From: Panopea generosa
Lineage: Eukaryota; Mollusca; Bivalvia; Adapedonta; Hiatellidae
Reading direction: 5' to 3'
Assembly (NCBI GenBank): GCA_029582155.1
Contig: CM055895.1
Coordinates: 46,889,720-46,953,719, forward strand
DNA length: 64,000 nt
Part shown: piece by piece, positions 24,364 through 37,900 of the stretch
Position numbering within the stretch: position 1 is the stretch's first letter
Layout: every line of letters starts with the position of its first letter
Program-made: the position numbers and the translations under genes
Notes under the pieces: generated by a model
Seen by the model: the letters and a program-made list of their open reading frames with translations, nothing else
Database searches by the model: none
What the model was told of the DNA's origin: nothing

Positions 24364-24985
24364 CCAGCGATGTCTCAAAAGTAATGCAATTTCTTTGTTT
24401 TCTCGATAACCAAGTGGAGTTGTTAGCCGGCATTTACATGCACAGGTAGCCCTTTAAAATACCCGTCTAATTTTAGATTAGGCACATCTTTACAGTTGAG
24501 CAGAAGATGTGTAGAAATAACTAATATCATTCCCAAAACACAGTAAAAAGAATTCTGCAAATGTTATCACAGGCGATAAAACCTGGGTGCATTTCTATGA
24601 GCCTGTTCAGAAGATTGGTAATAAGATATTGGCCACGAAACTAAGTCGAAGGTTGATTGTTGCACAATGAACTTTTGAGTGTGTCAGTTTTGTATGGCAT
24701 TTTCAGCACAGTTACTGTACCAAGATGTGATGGGTAAATTCTATTGTGACATTGTACTGAAAAAGGCTGAAAATACTTTGTAAAACATAGCCCCAAAACA
24801 GGCATTAGACATGTCCTTTTGTTACTCGACAATGCTCCAGCACACATTTCAGAATTAGTATGTTTGGCAAAAATTGAGCATTTCCCACAAGGGGGAATAC
24901 TTTGAAGGGACGAAATGAAAAAAAATGCAGTTTCAACCAATTTCAAATCATGACTGAAATAACATTACATTCGAGACATCCTTTC
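24364..24985 (+). mobile_element. Inactive, internally deleted mariner-family element
   Basis: Both ends share an inverted repeat around GATGTCTC..AA.TGTAATG (24370-24393 and 24955-24979), and TA lies directly outside each end (24362-24363, 24986-24987). Between them is a mariner-type transposase remnant on the plus strand: residues like GDKTWVHFYEPVQKIGNKI near 24572-24630 and LDNAPAHIS near 24827. Stops (for example just after IVAQ near 24669) and frameshifts break the frame. The helix-turn-helix region and the part that would carry the third catalytic Asp are missing. At 622 bp it is about half the usual 1.3 kb and cannot encode an active enzyme. Confidence 0.85.
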
Positions 24986-25039
24986 TAGAAGGCAAAGTTG
25001 TGTAAACTTCAATGTAACCAAATTGTAAAGTTCAGACTA

Positions 25040-25140
25040 GTATAACCGAGATGTGTAGTATAGACTTGAACACAACTTAGTTGTATAGACTCCAGAAAAA
25101 CAATGTTGTATTAATTATGATGTAATAAAGACTGGAACAT
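25040..25140. repeat. Decayed monomers of the 30-bp satellite right of the mariner copy
   Basis: GTGTAGTATAGACTTGAACA and TTAGTTGTATAGACTCCAGA match the satellite unit with several changes. Confidence 0.6.
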
Positions 25141-25474
25141 AACAAATGTGTGTTGTTTTATTGTTCATTTTTGGTGATCTTCAAAATTCTTTTTTGCCTG
25201 ACCAAGGAATAAAAAATAATATGTTTATTTGGTTAAGATTAAAAAATTCAACACTTTTACAACTACTCTACAATATACAAAACTGATTTACTAAAATGTC
25301 CAAAATTATTCATAAATAAAATATGAAGAACATGTACATAACTATTCTTGACCAAAATTAACAATATAAAGCAATATCACAAAAAACAGGTACACATAAT
25401 TATGCATACTAATGCCAAAACAGAATATAAATAAAATGTGTTCTTCAGTACCTTCTTGAATATATTAATATGCC

Positions 25475-27470
25475 CATCAGTCAATGTGTCCCAGGGTAAC
25501 TGGTGCTATGCTGCAGTCAATGTGTCCAAACATAACTGGTGCTACGCTGCAGTCAATGTGTCCCAGGGTAACTGGTGCTATGCTGCAGTCAATGTGTCCA
25601 AACATAACTGGTGCAACACTGCAGTCAATGTGTCCAAAAGTAACTGGTGTAATGCTGCAGTCAATGTATCCCAGGGTAACTGGTGCACCCTGCAGTCAAT
25701 GTGTCCCAGTGTAACTTGTGCACCCTGCAGTCAATGTGTCCCTGGGTAACTGGTGCACCCTGCAGTCAATGTGTCCCTGGGTAACTGGTGCACCCTGCAG
25801 TCAATGTGTCCCTGGGTAACTGGTGCTAGGCTGCAGTCAATGTCTCCAAGGGTAACTGGTGCACTGCTGCAGTCAATGTCTCCCAGGGTAACTTATGCTA
25901 TGTCCCAGTCAATGTATCCCAGGGTAACTGATGCTATGCTGCAGTCAATGTGTCCCTGGGTAACTGGTGCTAGGCTGCAGTCAATGTCTCCAATGGTAAC
26001 TGGTGCACTGCTGCAGTCAATGTCTCCTAGGGTAACTTATGCTATGTCCCTGTCAATGTATCCCAGGGTAACTGATGCTATGCTGCAGTCAATGTCTCCC
26101 AGGGTCACTTGTGCTATGCTGAAGTCAATGTCTCCCAGGGTAACTTGTGCTACATGTATGTTCCAATCAATGTATCCCATGTAACTGATGCTATGCTGCA
26201 GTCAATGTCTCCCAGGGTAACTTGTGCTTTGTTCCAATCAATGTATCCCCAGGTAACGTGTGCTATGTTCCAGTCAATGTCTCCCAGGGTAACTTGTGCT
26301 ATGTTCCAATCAATGTATCCCATGTAACTGATGCTACGCTGCAGTCAATGTCTCCCAGGGTAACTTGTGCTATGTTCCAGTCAATGTATCCCATAGTAAC
26401 TGATGCTATGCTGCAGTCAATGTCTCCCAGGGTAACTTGTGCTATGTTCCAGTCAATGTCTCCCAGGGTAACTTGTGCTATGTTCCAGTCAATGTATCCC
26501 AGGGTAACTGATGCTATGCTGCAGTCAATGTCTCCCAGGGTAACTTGTGCTATGTTCCAGTCAATGTCTCCCAGGGTAACTTGTGCTATGTTCCAATCAA
26601 TGTATCCCATGTAACTGATGCTACGCTGCAGTCAATGTCTCCCAGGGTAACTTGTGCTTTGTTCCAGTCAATGTATCCCAGGGTAACTGATGCTATGCTG
26701 CAATCAATGTCTCCCAGGGTAACTTGTGCTATGTTCCAGTCGATGTCTCCCAGGGTAACTTGTGCTATGTTCCAGTCAATGTATCCCAGGGTAACTTATG
26801 CTATGCTGCAGTCAATGTCTCCCAGGGTAACTTGTGCTATGTTCCAGTCAATGTATCCCAGGTAACTGATGCTATGCTGTCGTCAATGTCTTCCAGGGTA
26901 ACTTTTGCTATGTTCCAGTCAATGTCTCCCAGGGTAACTGATGCTATGCTGTCGTCAATGTCTTCCAGGGTAACTTGTGCTATGTTCCAGTCAATGTATC
27001 CCAGGGTAACTGATGCTATGCTGCAGTCAATGTCTCCCAGGGTAACTTGTGCTATGTTCCAGTCAATGTCTCCCAGGGTAACTTGTGCTATGTTCCAATC
27101 AATGTATCCCATGTAACTGATGCTACGCTGCAGTCAATGTCTCCCAGGGTAACTTGTGCTATGTTCCAGTCAATGTCTCCCAGGGTAACTGATGCTATGC
27201 TGCAGTCAATGTCTCCCAGGGTAACTTGTGCTATGTTCCAGTCAATGTATCCCAGGGTAACTGATGCTATGCTGCAGTCAATGTCTCCCAGGGTAACTTG
27301 TGCTATGTTCCAGTCAATGTCTCCCAGGGAAACTGATGCTATGCTGTAGTCAATGTCTTCCAGGGTAACTGATTCTATGCTCCAGTCAATGTCTCCCAGG
27401 GTAATGATGATATGCTCCAGTCAATGTCTCTCGGTGTAACTACAGCTATACTTAAGTCAATGTCTCCTAG
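25475..27470. repeat. 36-bp satellite array with 72-bp higher-order alternation
   Basis: About 55 copies of a 36-bp unit, CAGTCAATGTCTCCCAGGGT plus AACTTGTGCTATGTTC. In the central part CTTGTGCTATGTTC and CTGATGCTATGCTG versions alternate, giving a 72-bp higher-order unit. The left end (25475-25800) is a more divergent GGTGCACCCTG or ACATAACTGG form. The period is a multiple of three, so long frames open on both strands (12-residue repeats such as SMSPRVTCAMFQ); they have no start context or homology. Confidence 0.97.
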
Positions 27471-27714
27471 TCAGTTTTTCCTAGATTGCAAAATTAAAAA
27501 TACTTGCACATTCCTTAAAATTAAAACATTGCAATTTTAACATATATCATTCAAATAAAATGTGTGTTTGTACTTCAACAGCTTCTTTAACATGAGTTTT
27601 ACATGTGTCTATTTTACATGTACTTTCAAACCAAATAATCTAGCATGTAAACTTGTGTTACAGCAACGGAGGTAATATTTGTTCAGTTTGCTAGAATATC
27701 TAGTGTGGTATAAC

Positions 27715-27830
27715 ATAGAGGGTTAAAAGATGATCAGTTAACCTAAGCTCTATTTCCTGGGATCCTGAAAGGTAAACCAGTACCAGAGCACAACTATTTT
27801 GATAAGTAACTGATAACTTTCCTATTTTAA
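27715..27830 (-). repeat. Dispersed repeat family D, copy 1
   Basis: The minus strand contains GGTTTACCTTTCAGGATCCC followed by AGGAAATAGAG and GGTTAACTGATCATC, matching 57840-58000 and 60655-60790 on the plus strand. Confidence 0.6.
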
Positions 27831-27839
27831 TCAGAATAA

Positions 27840-27940
27840 ATGAATGAATGAATAGGGTTTTACGGCGTACCAACACATTATAGGTTATTCGACGCCAACA
27901 GGAAGGAAGATTCCAGGTTCACTCTACATGTACAAAAACA
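27840..27940 (-). repeat. Dispersed repeat family C fragment, copy 2
   Basis: Contains CCAACACATTATAGGTTATT and ACAGGAAGGAAGATTCCAGG, the reverse complement of 17985-18060. It begins after a short (GAAT)n run. Confidence 0.75.
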
Positions 27941-28049
27941 ACAAATTAACATACAGATTTAAACAAAAATACACCAACAAATGAATATGCAGAATGAACC
28001 AAGAACCTTGATACCTGCATAACTGCAGAGTTTCAGCAAATTCTATCAT

Positions 28050-28260
28050 ACTACTCAAATTGTCGCTTCTTCCGACATGCATGAGCCACAGTGGTCCTAT
28101 TCTTGCCATCACTCATATGGCTCCCTGAAACCACACAGGGGTTGATAATTTAACCACAATAGTGAACATGACAAAAAATGATAAAATGAACATGACACCC
28201 ATTCGGAGGACTCCTACTCCTCTGCAGAAATCGGCAGTGATTGTATTCTTAGCCGGAACC
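28050..28260 (-). repeat. Dispersed repeat family B, copy 2
   Basis: Reverse complement of 16555-16765 with scattered differences; includes CTCATATGGCTCCCTG and ACCACAATAGTGAACATGAC. Confidence 0.8.
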
Positions 28261-28854
28261 ACATGGGCTCTTTCTTTGCAAATAAGCTAAAATAAATTAA
28301 TTTCAACTAGCAAAAACATGAGAAATACTGACCAACACCAAGTCATATTTATACAGGAAATTGATGGTACACATTATGATATCACAAATAATTTGACGGC
28401 TAAAAAGAATATATCAATGACATGCATTTTGACAACGTGGTGTTGGGGACGTATAAGACATAAACAATGTGCCTGATGTTGACAGAAAAATGGTACATAG
28501 ACAATATGACACACATGGTGGTGGCCAGTTTGACAAACTACTTATTGGGCCTCCCTGACGATAGAACATTAACTGAGCGCAGATAATGACAAAGAGACAT
28601 CTGATATGTGACAATTATGAATATATGTATGACACAATGACACACACACACATATAATTATATATGTCATATATATATATGTCAGTTAAAATGGGGACCA
28701 AAACATATCTTCAATTATTGTTATTGCGTAAATACTTCAAGGTCCCTTCATTTCCAATTTCGTTAATCTGTAATAAAAGCTCAACACTCAGGAATGCCAG
28801 ATAGGTTAATCACTTCGTTATTTGGTAAGGAAACAACAATAACACTTAATATGA

Positions 28855-28980
28855 TCAGAATTCCTCAGCCCAAGGGTTGTCTTCTAAATAAGTGTCTATT
28901 ACTTCCTTCATCGCTAAGTTGGGTATTAGTTGATTCTGGTTGAGGTCTGTTCTCGTAACCGGATCGAAATGGCCGACTCT
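28855..28980 (-). CDS. STUB1: STUB1 coding exon 7 (last)
   Basis: Opens after ACATTCACAG and encodes 41 residues, [20 protein letters not shown] through NPWAEEF and TGA. It completes the U-box, including the His in VGHFDPVTR needed for E2 engagement in the family. Confidence 0.95.
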   Translation of the reverse strand, partial: RVGHFDPVTRTDLNQNQLIPNLAMKEVIDTYLEDNPWAEEF

Positions 28981-31900
28981 CTGTGAATGTAATAGCATTT
29001 TTTTTTTAAAATCAACATACATGTAGCAGCATTCAGCACAGGTAAACATGTTTACTTAGTTAATGCAAGAGTTGCTCGACAGAATGAAAAGTAAAAAGAA
29101 ATAGGACAACACTGGTGCTGTCCCTTCAGTTCTCTCTAAGTCGTGTGATGAAACATAAACAAACAGCTCTAATAGGGTTAATGTTTAAAGTGAAAATATT
29201 GTTCAGCTGACTTGTTATCAAATGTTTGCAAACACATTAAACGTTTAACCGATCTGAATGCAGCGCTGGTATATGATTACCTGTAACAATGCTCCTTCAC
29301 TTGTACTTTCAAAGTAATAATTAAACATACAAAATATGGCTCATGATTTTTTGATATTTTAATGTCATTTTCATTACATTGCCAGTTGTACATTCGGTAT
29401 TATTGATGAAGAAAGACTTCGGAAAGAATTGGAACAAAACCACCAGCCTTCTGTAAATAATGGGCAAATCTCACACACACGGTTTTTGGAACAAGCCAAC
29501 ATCAATTGTGAAAGATACAAGATGTTTTATTGAGTAAATAAAGGCTTCCAGCCCAAAATACAACAAAAATTGTGACTCATTCATGCTTTACAGTGTTGTG
29601 TTGCAATATACTAAGTATACTTTGAAGTGTATGAAAATGGTACAGTATAAACGTGAAACTATGTTTTATTCATAATTTCAAACAGTTTTGTTATAAAAAA
29701 AGCTATTATTCAAATAGTATCTGGATTCTCCATTTGAAAAAATCAGTAAAAATCTGTATATGAATATCCCATACCAATTATAAAACATGTTTCTCTAACA
29801 TGAATAAACTTACACTATTTGAACAATACATGGTGTTCATTTACTATCTTCAGTAAATTGGAATTTTAAAAACTGAATAAACATATTCTATTTTCTCTCT
29901 CAATGTTCAAATAACGACCAAATTGAATATTTAATCTACGAGAGGAGCAACGAAAATGTGCCAGTGACTATTTGGGAAATATCTTTCAGGTAAGAGGCAA
30001 GTGATCTTGGCAAAGTGCCGTCATGGCTACTGAGGTTCCTCTTAAATCAATGATATCAAGTAATGTAGACATTTTTTCTTGCATAATTTTGCTTTTAAAT
30101 ATTGTTACTGCTGTTTTTATCTAATAGTCAGATACACAGTACTTTGCTGCAAGTCTTAAACTGGTTTTTATGTAATAATTTGTATAATTTTGCATGTACA
30201 TTTTTTTCTTCTGTTAATTTCATCAAATAGGCAGTATTTTATCCAGGTTCCATGAATGTCTTATATATCTTTAATCATTCATATTAGATTGCATGCATAT
30301 TTATTCTGTAAAGCAGTTTTTGACATGTGTGCATGAAAAAGTGTGCAAGATAATTTTTGTATGATAACGATAATAATAATAGTAATAATAAAATAAACAT
30401 TATTGTTCATCTTTTTATCAAAATCTGACAAACTAGTAATGTCTCTCTGGTCCAATTTCATTAATATGCATCCAATATCAATATTCCCATCTTGGCAAAA
30501 GGTACAATACGGCAGCAAATTAGTCGGGGGAAGATTTGTTTGGTCTTTCCAAACATCAAGTGTAAAGCGAACATATCAGGAAAAAAAGCTATAAATTTCT
30601 TAAAAAATGAAATAATTATTAAACCAGATAAAAAGCATCTCATTATCATTAATAAATAAAATCCGAATGGTTTAGAAAGTCAAATTCACCAAAACTTGAC
30701 AATATCGATATCTAAATTGGAATGGTAAACTTGGAAAGAAATCCCAGTTATAAAAAAAAAACAGCTTTTAAATACTGCTTGACATCATCTGGACTCTTTC
30801 GTAGATAACACAATTTTTACTTCATGTTAACCTGTATAACAGATCAAAATGAAATCAAAATGAAATCATGTGACTCATTTAATGACTTTCGAAATATGTT
30901 GCACTTTTAAGCAGGAAATCTATTTTAGTCTAACCTAGGTGCGTAGCCCAAGTTAGGAAATCCCTTTTCAATATATCATTTTGGCATGTTTCAACAGATA
31001 TCCTTTCGACAATATGGGATCGGTGAGTTTATATAGGCATGATATACAGAAAAAAAATGTTTTTAGCTAATTTTAAAAGTTTGAAAAATCCTGATCAATT
31101 CCCTTTAAATCTAAGTGATACACTTTCAATGAGAATTACTTTTTTTCTTTTTTAATTTCACTGTTTAAATGGAGTTTGATGCCATTATGGACATGTTACA
31201 GGTTAATATACACTTAACCAATTTTTTTATTGCTCCCCCTTGATCTTCTTAAGAATATCTTTCCTGGAAATTGTGACAAATAAATAAAATTTTTTTTTTA
31301 TAAACTGCATTTTATGAGGAAGGCATGATAACATTTTTATAATATGAATGGGATTTAACGCCATTTTCAACACATTTCAGGTTATATATAGCATATCCAG
31401 TTTTACTGATGGAGGAAGACCTCAGACTAAGTAGAACCACCATCCTTCCGCAAGTAACTGGAAACTTTCTCACATAAAGTTTTTGGAACAAGCAGGACTT
31501 GAACCTACAACCTTAGCGATGAGAGGTAAGTGATCTTGAGACGGCGCCTTATACCACTCCCCCATGAAGGACCCTTTATAATATGAAAACTATACATAAA
31601 ACCATGAAGTTGTATGGGTTTATAATTTGTAACCCCAAAACCAAAAGTCGCAATAAATTGAAATTACCATTCAAATTCTATAGAAAACACATTTTTTGGA
31701 TAGATCGAAACTTATTTTAAAGATGAATGTTAGAAAATTAATGATGAAACATTTCTAATTATTGGATAATGAGTTGCAGGGACCCTTTCATTGTTTCATG
31801 TGTTTCCCAATTGTGTTTTGAGAGATTGGAAAAGCGTGATAGCATGATTTCATACTTATCCTATTAAAGTCAATGTAAAAAAAGTGAAACTTTTTGAATT

Positions 31901-34900
31901 GAGGGTGATGCTCTTTACACTGATGTAACCTTTTCATTTATTATGTTATTGTTATGAATAACAATAATCTAAATGAATATTTGTACACGATCTACTTCTA
32001 GCTTTTTTGTTGGCTAAACTGCTATTTCCATTTTTGAGAAATGCTAACAAGATGTGGGTGACTAATTAGAAATTTGGCTCTATGTATATGCATCCATTTT
32101 GATTGGTGATGGGAGAATCTCAAGTACCGTAACTGACAAACTTTCTCATAGAGTGTTTTGAATCAGCCATGTTAAGAAAGGAAAATATCACCTGTAAGTG
32201 TTCCAGAATATCTTTTTTGTCATATGTTATACCACTGGGGGTGATCACAGGCTCTCTCATTAATTCAAAACTTATTCTTCCACAAAGGCAATCTGGCACA
32301 TCTCGTTTCTAAAGATAAAACATAAAATGTTTATATAGCCATATTACATTTCTGATAAACACAATTTTTCCATTTATCTTACCAAAAAAAGAGACCAATG
32401 ATGGCCCTAAATTCTGAGGCTAAACAAGTAAAGTACTATCAAGGGCCATAACTCATACATTAGTTATCTAATTTGTACGATTCAAGAACTGTCTGAGATA
32501 TTATGGTTTATTAACTTTTGTGTAAGTTTGGTGAAATGTTAGTGCTTGAGTGCTAACAAAGTAAAACTATTTTTTTGCAATTCAACGGTCATAACTTGTA
32601 CATAAACTATCCAATTAAGAAGGTGACAATCCAATAAAACCTGCTAGGGCTACAGTGCATACAAGTTCAATAGTGCAATTTTTGACAATTCAAGGGATAT
32701 AACTATGGCATGTTTATCATTTTTGGCCAGTTTAAAATTTGTTCAAGATATTATGATTATGTAACTACTGTGTAAGTTAAGTGAAGATCCAAATAGCTCT
32801 GAATAAATTAAAACAGGGTAACAAAATTTACGTCACTCAATTTTAAACTGATGTTGATCATGTATGCAAAGTTTCATATCAATTTCCTGAACATTTGTGA
32901 AAGTAGTTCACTCCGCAAGAAAATTAAGCACAAGGGCAATAACGCTGCATATAGTTATCATCATAAAATCTGCATCAAACACATCTACTCTTGATGCTGA
33001 TCATGTAAGCCAAGTTTCAAGTCAATTGCCTGAAACCTACTGAAGTAGTTCGACAAGAATTGAAATACAGTAAATATGTAGAAATTTTATTTAGTGCAAA
33101 GACAACAACTCTCCACGGAATTTGGTCAGCTTCACAAAGTTTGCATCAAATATATCTTCACTTGATGTTGATCGTGTATGCAAAGTTTCAAATCAATCAC
33201 CTGAAAATTGTGGGAGTATTTTGTTTCACAAGAATATTAAAGGCAATAAATCTGCATGGAATTAGGTCAGCATCACAAAATATCAAAATATGTGTGACGT
33301 ATCTACCTCTGCATGCACTTGATATGTTGACCATGTATGAAAAGTTTCAAATCAAACATCTGAAAAATGTGAAAGTATACTTAATAACTCCACAAGAGTT
33401 AGCAAAAACTATTAAGTATACTTCCACAATCCACACTTGGTTTTTTGTTGTTACCTCTGTCATATATTGACATATTTCACTGTCAGAAAATACGACAAAA
33501 TGTTGAATGATCATTTTATTTTAATAAAACATAACAATGATAATAATCAGAAGTAATTTGTTTGAACGATAATACTTACAATACGGAAACCATAAAATCA
33601 AAAGTGACTTAGTCCCATAATGAATGCATCAATACCAACTGCGGGCACATTGTGCCCAAATTGTGTGTCCTCCATGACTGCAGAACACCCAGAATGCACA
33701 TCATTGATTTATTTCATAATGTACACCTGCGGAATTGTATTCTATGTCCACCATACTATACTGGAATATTATTTTGGCAGTGTACCAACAGGGCATCAGC
33801 TATTGTATACAGTAGTGCAAAAGGGCACCAGTTACATGACTGTATTAAGTAGCGTAACAGGGCACCAGTTGCATGTATTAAGCAATGCAACATGGCACCA
33901 GTTACATGAATTAAGTAGTATAACAGGGTGCCAGCTATATGTGTTAAGTAGTGTGACAGAGCACCAGTTACATGTGTTAAGTAGTGCAATAGGGCACCAG
34001 TTAGATGTATTAAGTAGTACAACTGGGCACCAGTTACATGAATTAAGTAGTGCAACAGGGCACCAGTTACATGTATTAAGTAGTACAACAGGGCACCAGT
34101 TACATGTATCAAGTAAGAATATGATACTTACTTTCCTTTTATCATCTACTTGAGCAAACAAATTATTTACTTCAGCTATATGTTTATCCTGAAATAGAGG
34201 AACAAACTAAATTTGGTATGAACCTACACAAATCTGAATCAGTTCTGGAGACTGATTTAGTTTAAAAAGATCCAATATTTGGTAGATGTAAATACACATA
34301 TCATATGAATACACAAACTGGTACTCCATTTAATTCCATTTTCATTTTGATTTGACAACTCCTTCAAATTATGGCAATGAACATCTTTCATACTCAGTTG
34401 GAATGTTATATCATTATTTTTTAAAAAAAACACAATTTTTACAATATAACAACTGATATAACTGAAACACACTGTTCACATTTGTCATTTAGATAATCAA
34501 AAATTGTGTTAAATCAGGTCAATAAGTAGTTTACCAGAATTAAGCCCCTTTTCAAACTGGAACAGAATTTAAAACACTTCAAAATTCCAATGGCATTTAA
34601 GATTCAGATTTACAAGATGCAGTTCTAAATTTACTTTAATATCAAATGTGACATGAAAATTCATCAAAATTTGGCAAGATTGGCATGTTTTTCTCCAAAC
34701 AAAACATCCATTACATTACCTTGTGGGTTCTCCATAGCACCTTACTTTGTGGGTTCTCCATAGCACCTTACTTTGTGGGTTCTCCATAGCACCTTACTTT
34801 GTGGGTTCTCCATAGCACCTTACTTTGTGGGTTCTCCATAGCACCTTACTTTGTGGGTTCTCCATAGCACCTTACTTTGTTGGTCTTCCGTAACAACTTC

Positions 34901-37900
34901 CCTTTTGGGTTTTCAATGACACATTACCTTGTGAGTCCCCCACTACATCTTACCTTGTGGCTCCCTGATGACACCTTACTTTATGGGTCCTCCATGACAC
35001 CATACTTTGGTGGTCCTCAATGACACATTATTTTGTTTGTCCTCCGTGAAACCTTATCTTGTGGGTCCTCAATGACACATTACCTTGCTTGTCCTCCATA
35101 ACACCATAGCTTGTATGTCCTCCATGAAACCTTACCTTGTTTGTCCTCCATGACACCATACCTTGTGGGTCTTGCATGACACCTTGGCTTACCTTGTGGG
35201 TCCTTTATGATACCTTACCTTGTGGGACCTCAATGGCACATTATCTTGTTTGTCCTCCATGACACCATACCTTGTGAGTCCTCCATGAAACTTTACCTTG
35301 TGGGTCCTCCATGACACATTACCTTGTTTGTCATCCATGACACCATACCTTGTGTGTCCTCCATGAAACTTTACATTGTGGGTCCTCCATGACACCATAC
35401 CTTGTTGGTCCTGCATGACACCTTACCTTGTGAGACCTCCATGACACATTACCTTGTTTGTCCTCCATGACACCATACCTTGTGAGTCCTCCATGAAGAT
35501 TTACCTTGTGGGTTCTCCATGACACATTACCTTGTTTGTCTCCATGACACCATACCTTGTTTGTCCTCCATGAAACCATACCTTGAGACCTCCATGACAC
35601 CATACCTTGTGGGTCCTGCATGAAACCTTACCTTGTGGGTCCTCCATGACATATTACTTTGTTTGTCCTCCATGACACCATACCTTGTGAGTCCTCCATG
35701 AAGATTTAGTTTGTGGGTTCTCCATGACACATTACCTTTTGTCCTCATGACACCATACCTTGTTGGTCCTGCATGCCACCTTACCTTGTGAGACCTCCAT
35801 GACACATTACCTTGTTTGTCCTCCATGACACCATACCTTGTGAGTCCTCCATGAAGATTTACCTTGTGGGTTCTCCATGACACATTACCTTGTTTGTCTC
35901 CATGACACCATACCTTGTTTGTCCTCCATGAAACCATACCTTGAGACCTCCATGACACCATACCTTGTGGGTCCTGCATGAAACCTTACCTTGTGGGTCC
36001 TCCATGACATATTACTTTGTTTGTCCTCCATGACACCATACCTTGTGAGTCCTCCATGAAGATTTAGTTTGTGGGTTCTCCATGACACATTACCTTTTGT
36101 CCTCATGACACCATACCTTGTGAGTTCTACATGAAACCTTACCTTGTGGGTCCTCTGTGACACTTTACCTTGTGTGTCCTCCATGAAACCATACTTTGCG
36201 AGTCCTACATGAAATATTACCCTGTGGGTCCTCCGTGACACTTAACCTTGTTTTTCTTCCATGACACCTTTCCTTGTAGGTCCTCCATGACACTTTACCT
36301 TGTTTTTCCTCCATGAAACCATACCTTATGAGTCCTACACGAAACCTTACCTTGTGGGTCCTCCATGAACATTACCTTGTGGCTCCTCCATGACACCATA
36401 CCGTGTGAGTCCTCCATGAAACCATACCTTGTGAGACCTTCATGAAACCTTACCTTGTGGGTCCGCCATGACACCCTACTTTGTGGGTCCTTCATGACAC
36501 CATACCTTGTGAGTACTACATGAAACCTTATCTTGTGGGTCCTCCATGACACATATTTTTTCGATCTTAACGTCTCACTACACAGTTACGCCCCATTTTC
36601 CCCACAGTTGTTTATAGTAACTATGACGAATACATTTACTTGACAAGCATATGCTCCTGGTGAACATAAATTACCTTGTGGCTCCTCACTGACAGCATAC
36701 CTTGTGAGTTCTCTGTGAAACCATACCTTGTGAGTCCTCCATGAAATCTTACCTTGTGGGTCCTCCATGACACCATACTTTGTGGGTCCTCCATGACATC
36801 AAACCTTGTGAGTCCTCCATGAAACCATACCTTGTAGGTCCTCCATGACACCATACCTTGTGGGTCTTCCATGACACCATACCTTGTGAGTCCTCCATGA
36901 AACCATACCTTGTAGGTCCTCCATGACACCATACCTTGTGGGTCCTCCATGACACCATACCTTGTGAGTCCTCCATGAAACCTTACCTTGTGGGTCCTCC
37001 ATGACACCATACTTTGTGGCTTCTCCATGACACTTTACCTTGTGGGTCCTCCATGTCACCTTACTTTGTAGGTCCTCCATGACACCTTACCTTGTGTGTC
37101 CTTCATGACACCTTATCTTGTGAGTCCTCCATAACACATTACCTTGTGGGTCCACCATGACACTATACTCTATGGGTCCTCCATGACACCATACTTAATG
37201 GGTCCTCCATAACCAAGTGTTCTAAGGTACCGTCTAAAAATCATTTACCCATAACCACCAAGGTTGTTGGTTCAAGCCAAGCCACTCTCGAAAAACTCTA
37301 CGTGAGAAAGTTTGACATTTTATTGGGGAAGGAAACTTGTTCTACTTTGTATCAGAGGTATTCCTCCACCAATAAAGCTGAATATGACATATACAACCTG
37401 TTTATTAATTAAAGTAAGCAAAGTGTTTCGTTATTATAGTGTCACCCCTATTGGAATGAGCTTTTGTTATGCACAGTAACTTCCTGAAAGCTGTCCTTAC
37501 TAGGCATCAGGCTGTTAAGGCATTTGGTAGCCCAACCGGCTGTATCAGAAAAATCCCAAGTACTTCCATCGGGATTTGAGCCTTCGACTTCCCACATCCA
37601 AGAAAGATGCCTTGACCAATTAGCCTTTTTCTGTGATTAAGAATCCCCACCTTTCTGAGTTTAATGAAATTGATAATATTACTTTATTTCTGTATTAGAA
37701 TGCCACTTTATGTAGGTGTACATGTACATGTACTTACAATTTACCTTCAATTTATAATCTTACCTGTTGTTCATCCATTGACCTTATTTCTGTATCACAG
37801 GCTGCTTCTGACATTTGTTCAGCTTCTGCATTTTCTATCAACTTTGCTTTTCTCCTGAAAGTATGATATCATAAATATGCAACAATGTGATATGTCATAC

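Noticed and set aside
25438-27349. Overlapping frames of 70-143 codons on both strands with 12-residue repeats
   Set aside because: They come from a 36-bp satellite whose period is a multiple of three; no homology, start context or codon bias.
33060-33470. 136-codon plus-strand frame
   Set aside because: Lies over a degenerate tandem repeat in STUB1 intron 5 and lacks homology.
33620-34153. 177-codon plus-strand frame
   Set aside because: Covers the 33-bp satellite and the antisense of STUB1 exon 5; no protein similarity.
35189-37080. Minus-strand frames with repeated [19 protein letters not shown] peptides
   Set aside because: Products of the 26-bp satellite within STUB1 intron 4, antisense or shadow readings of the repeat.
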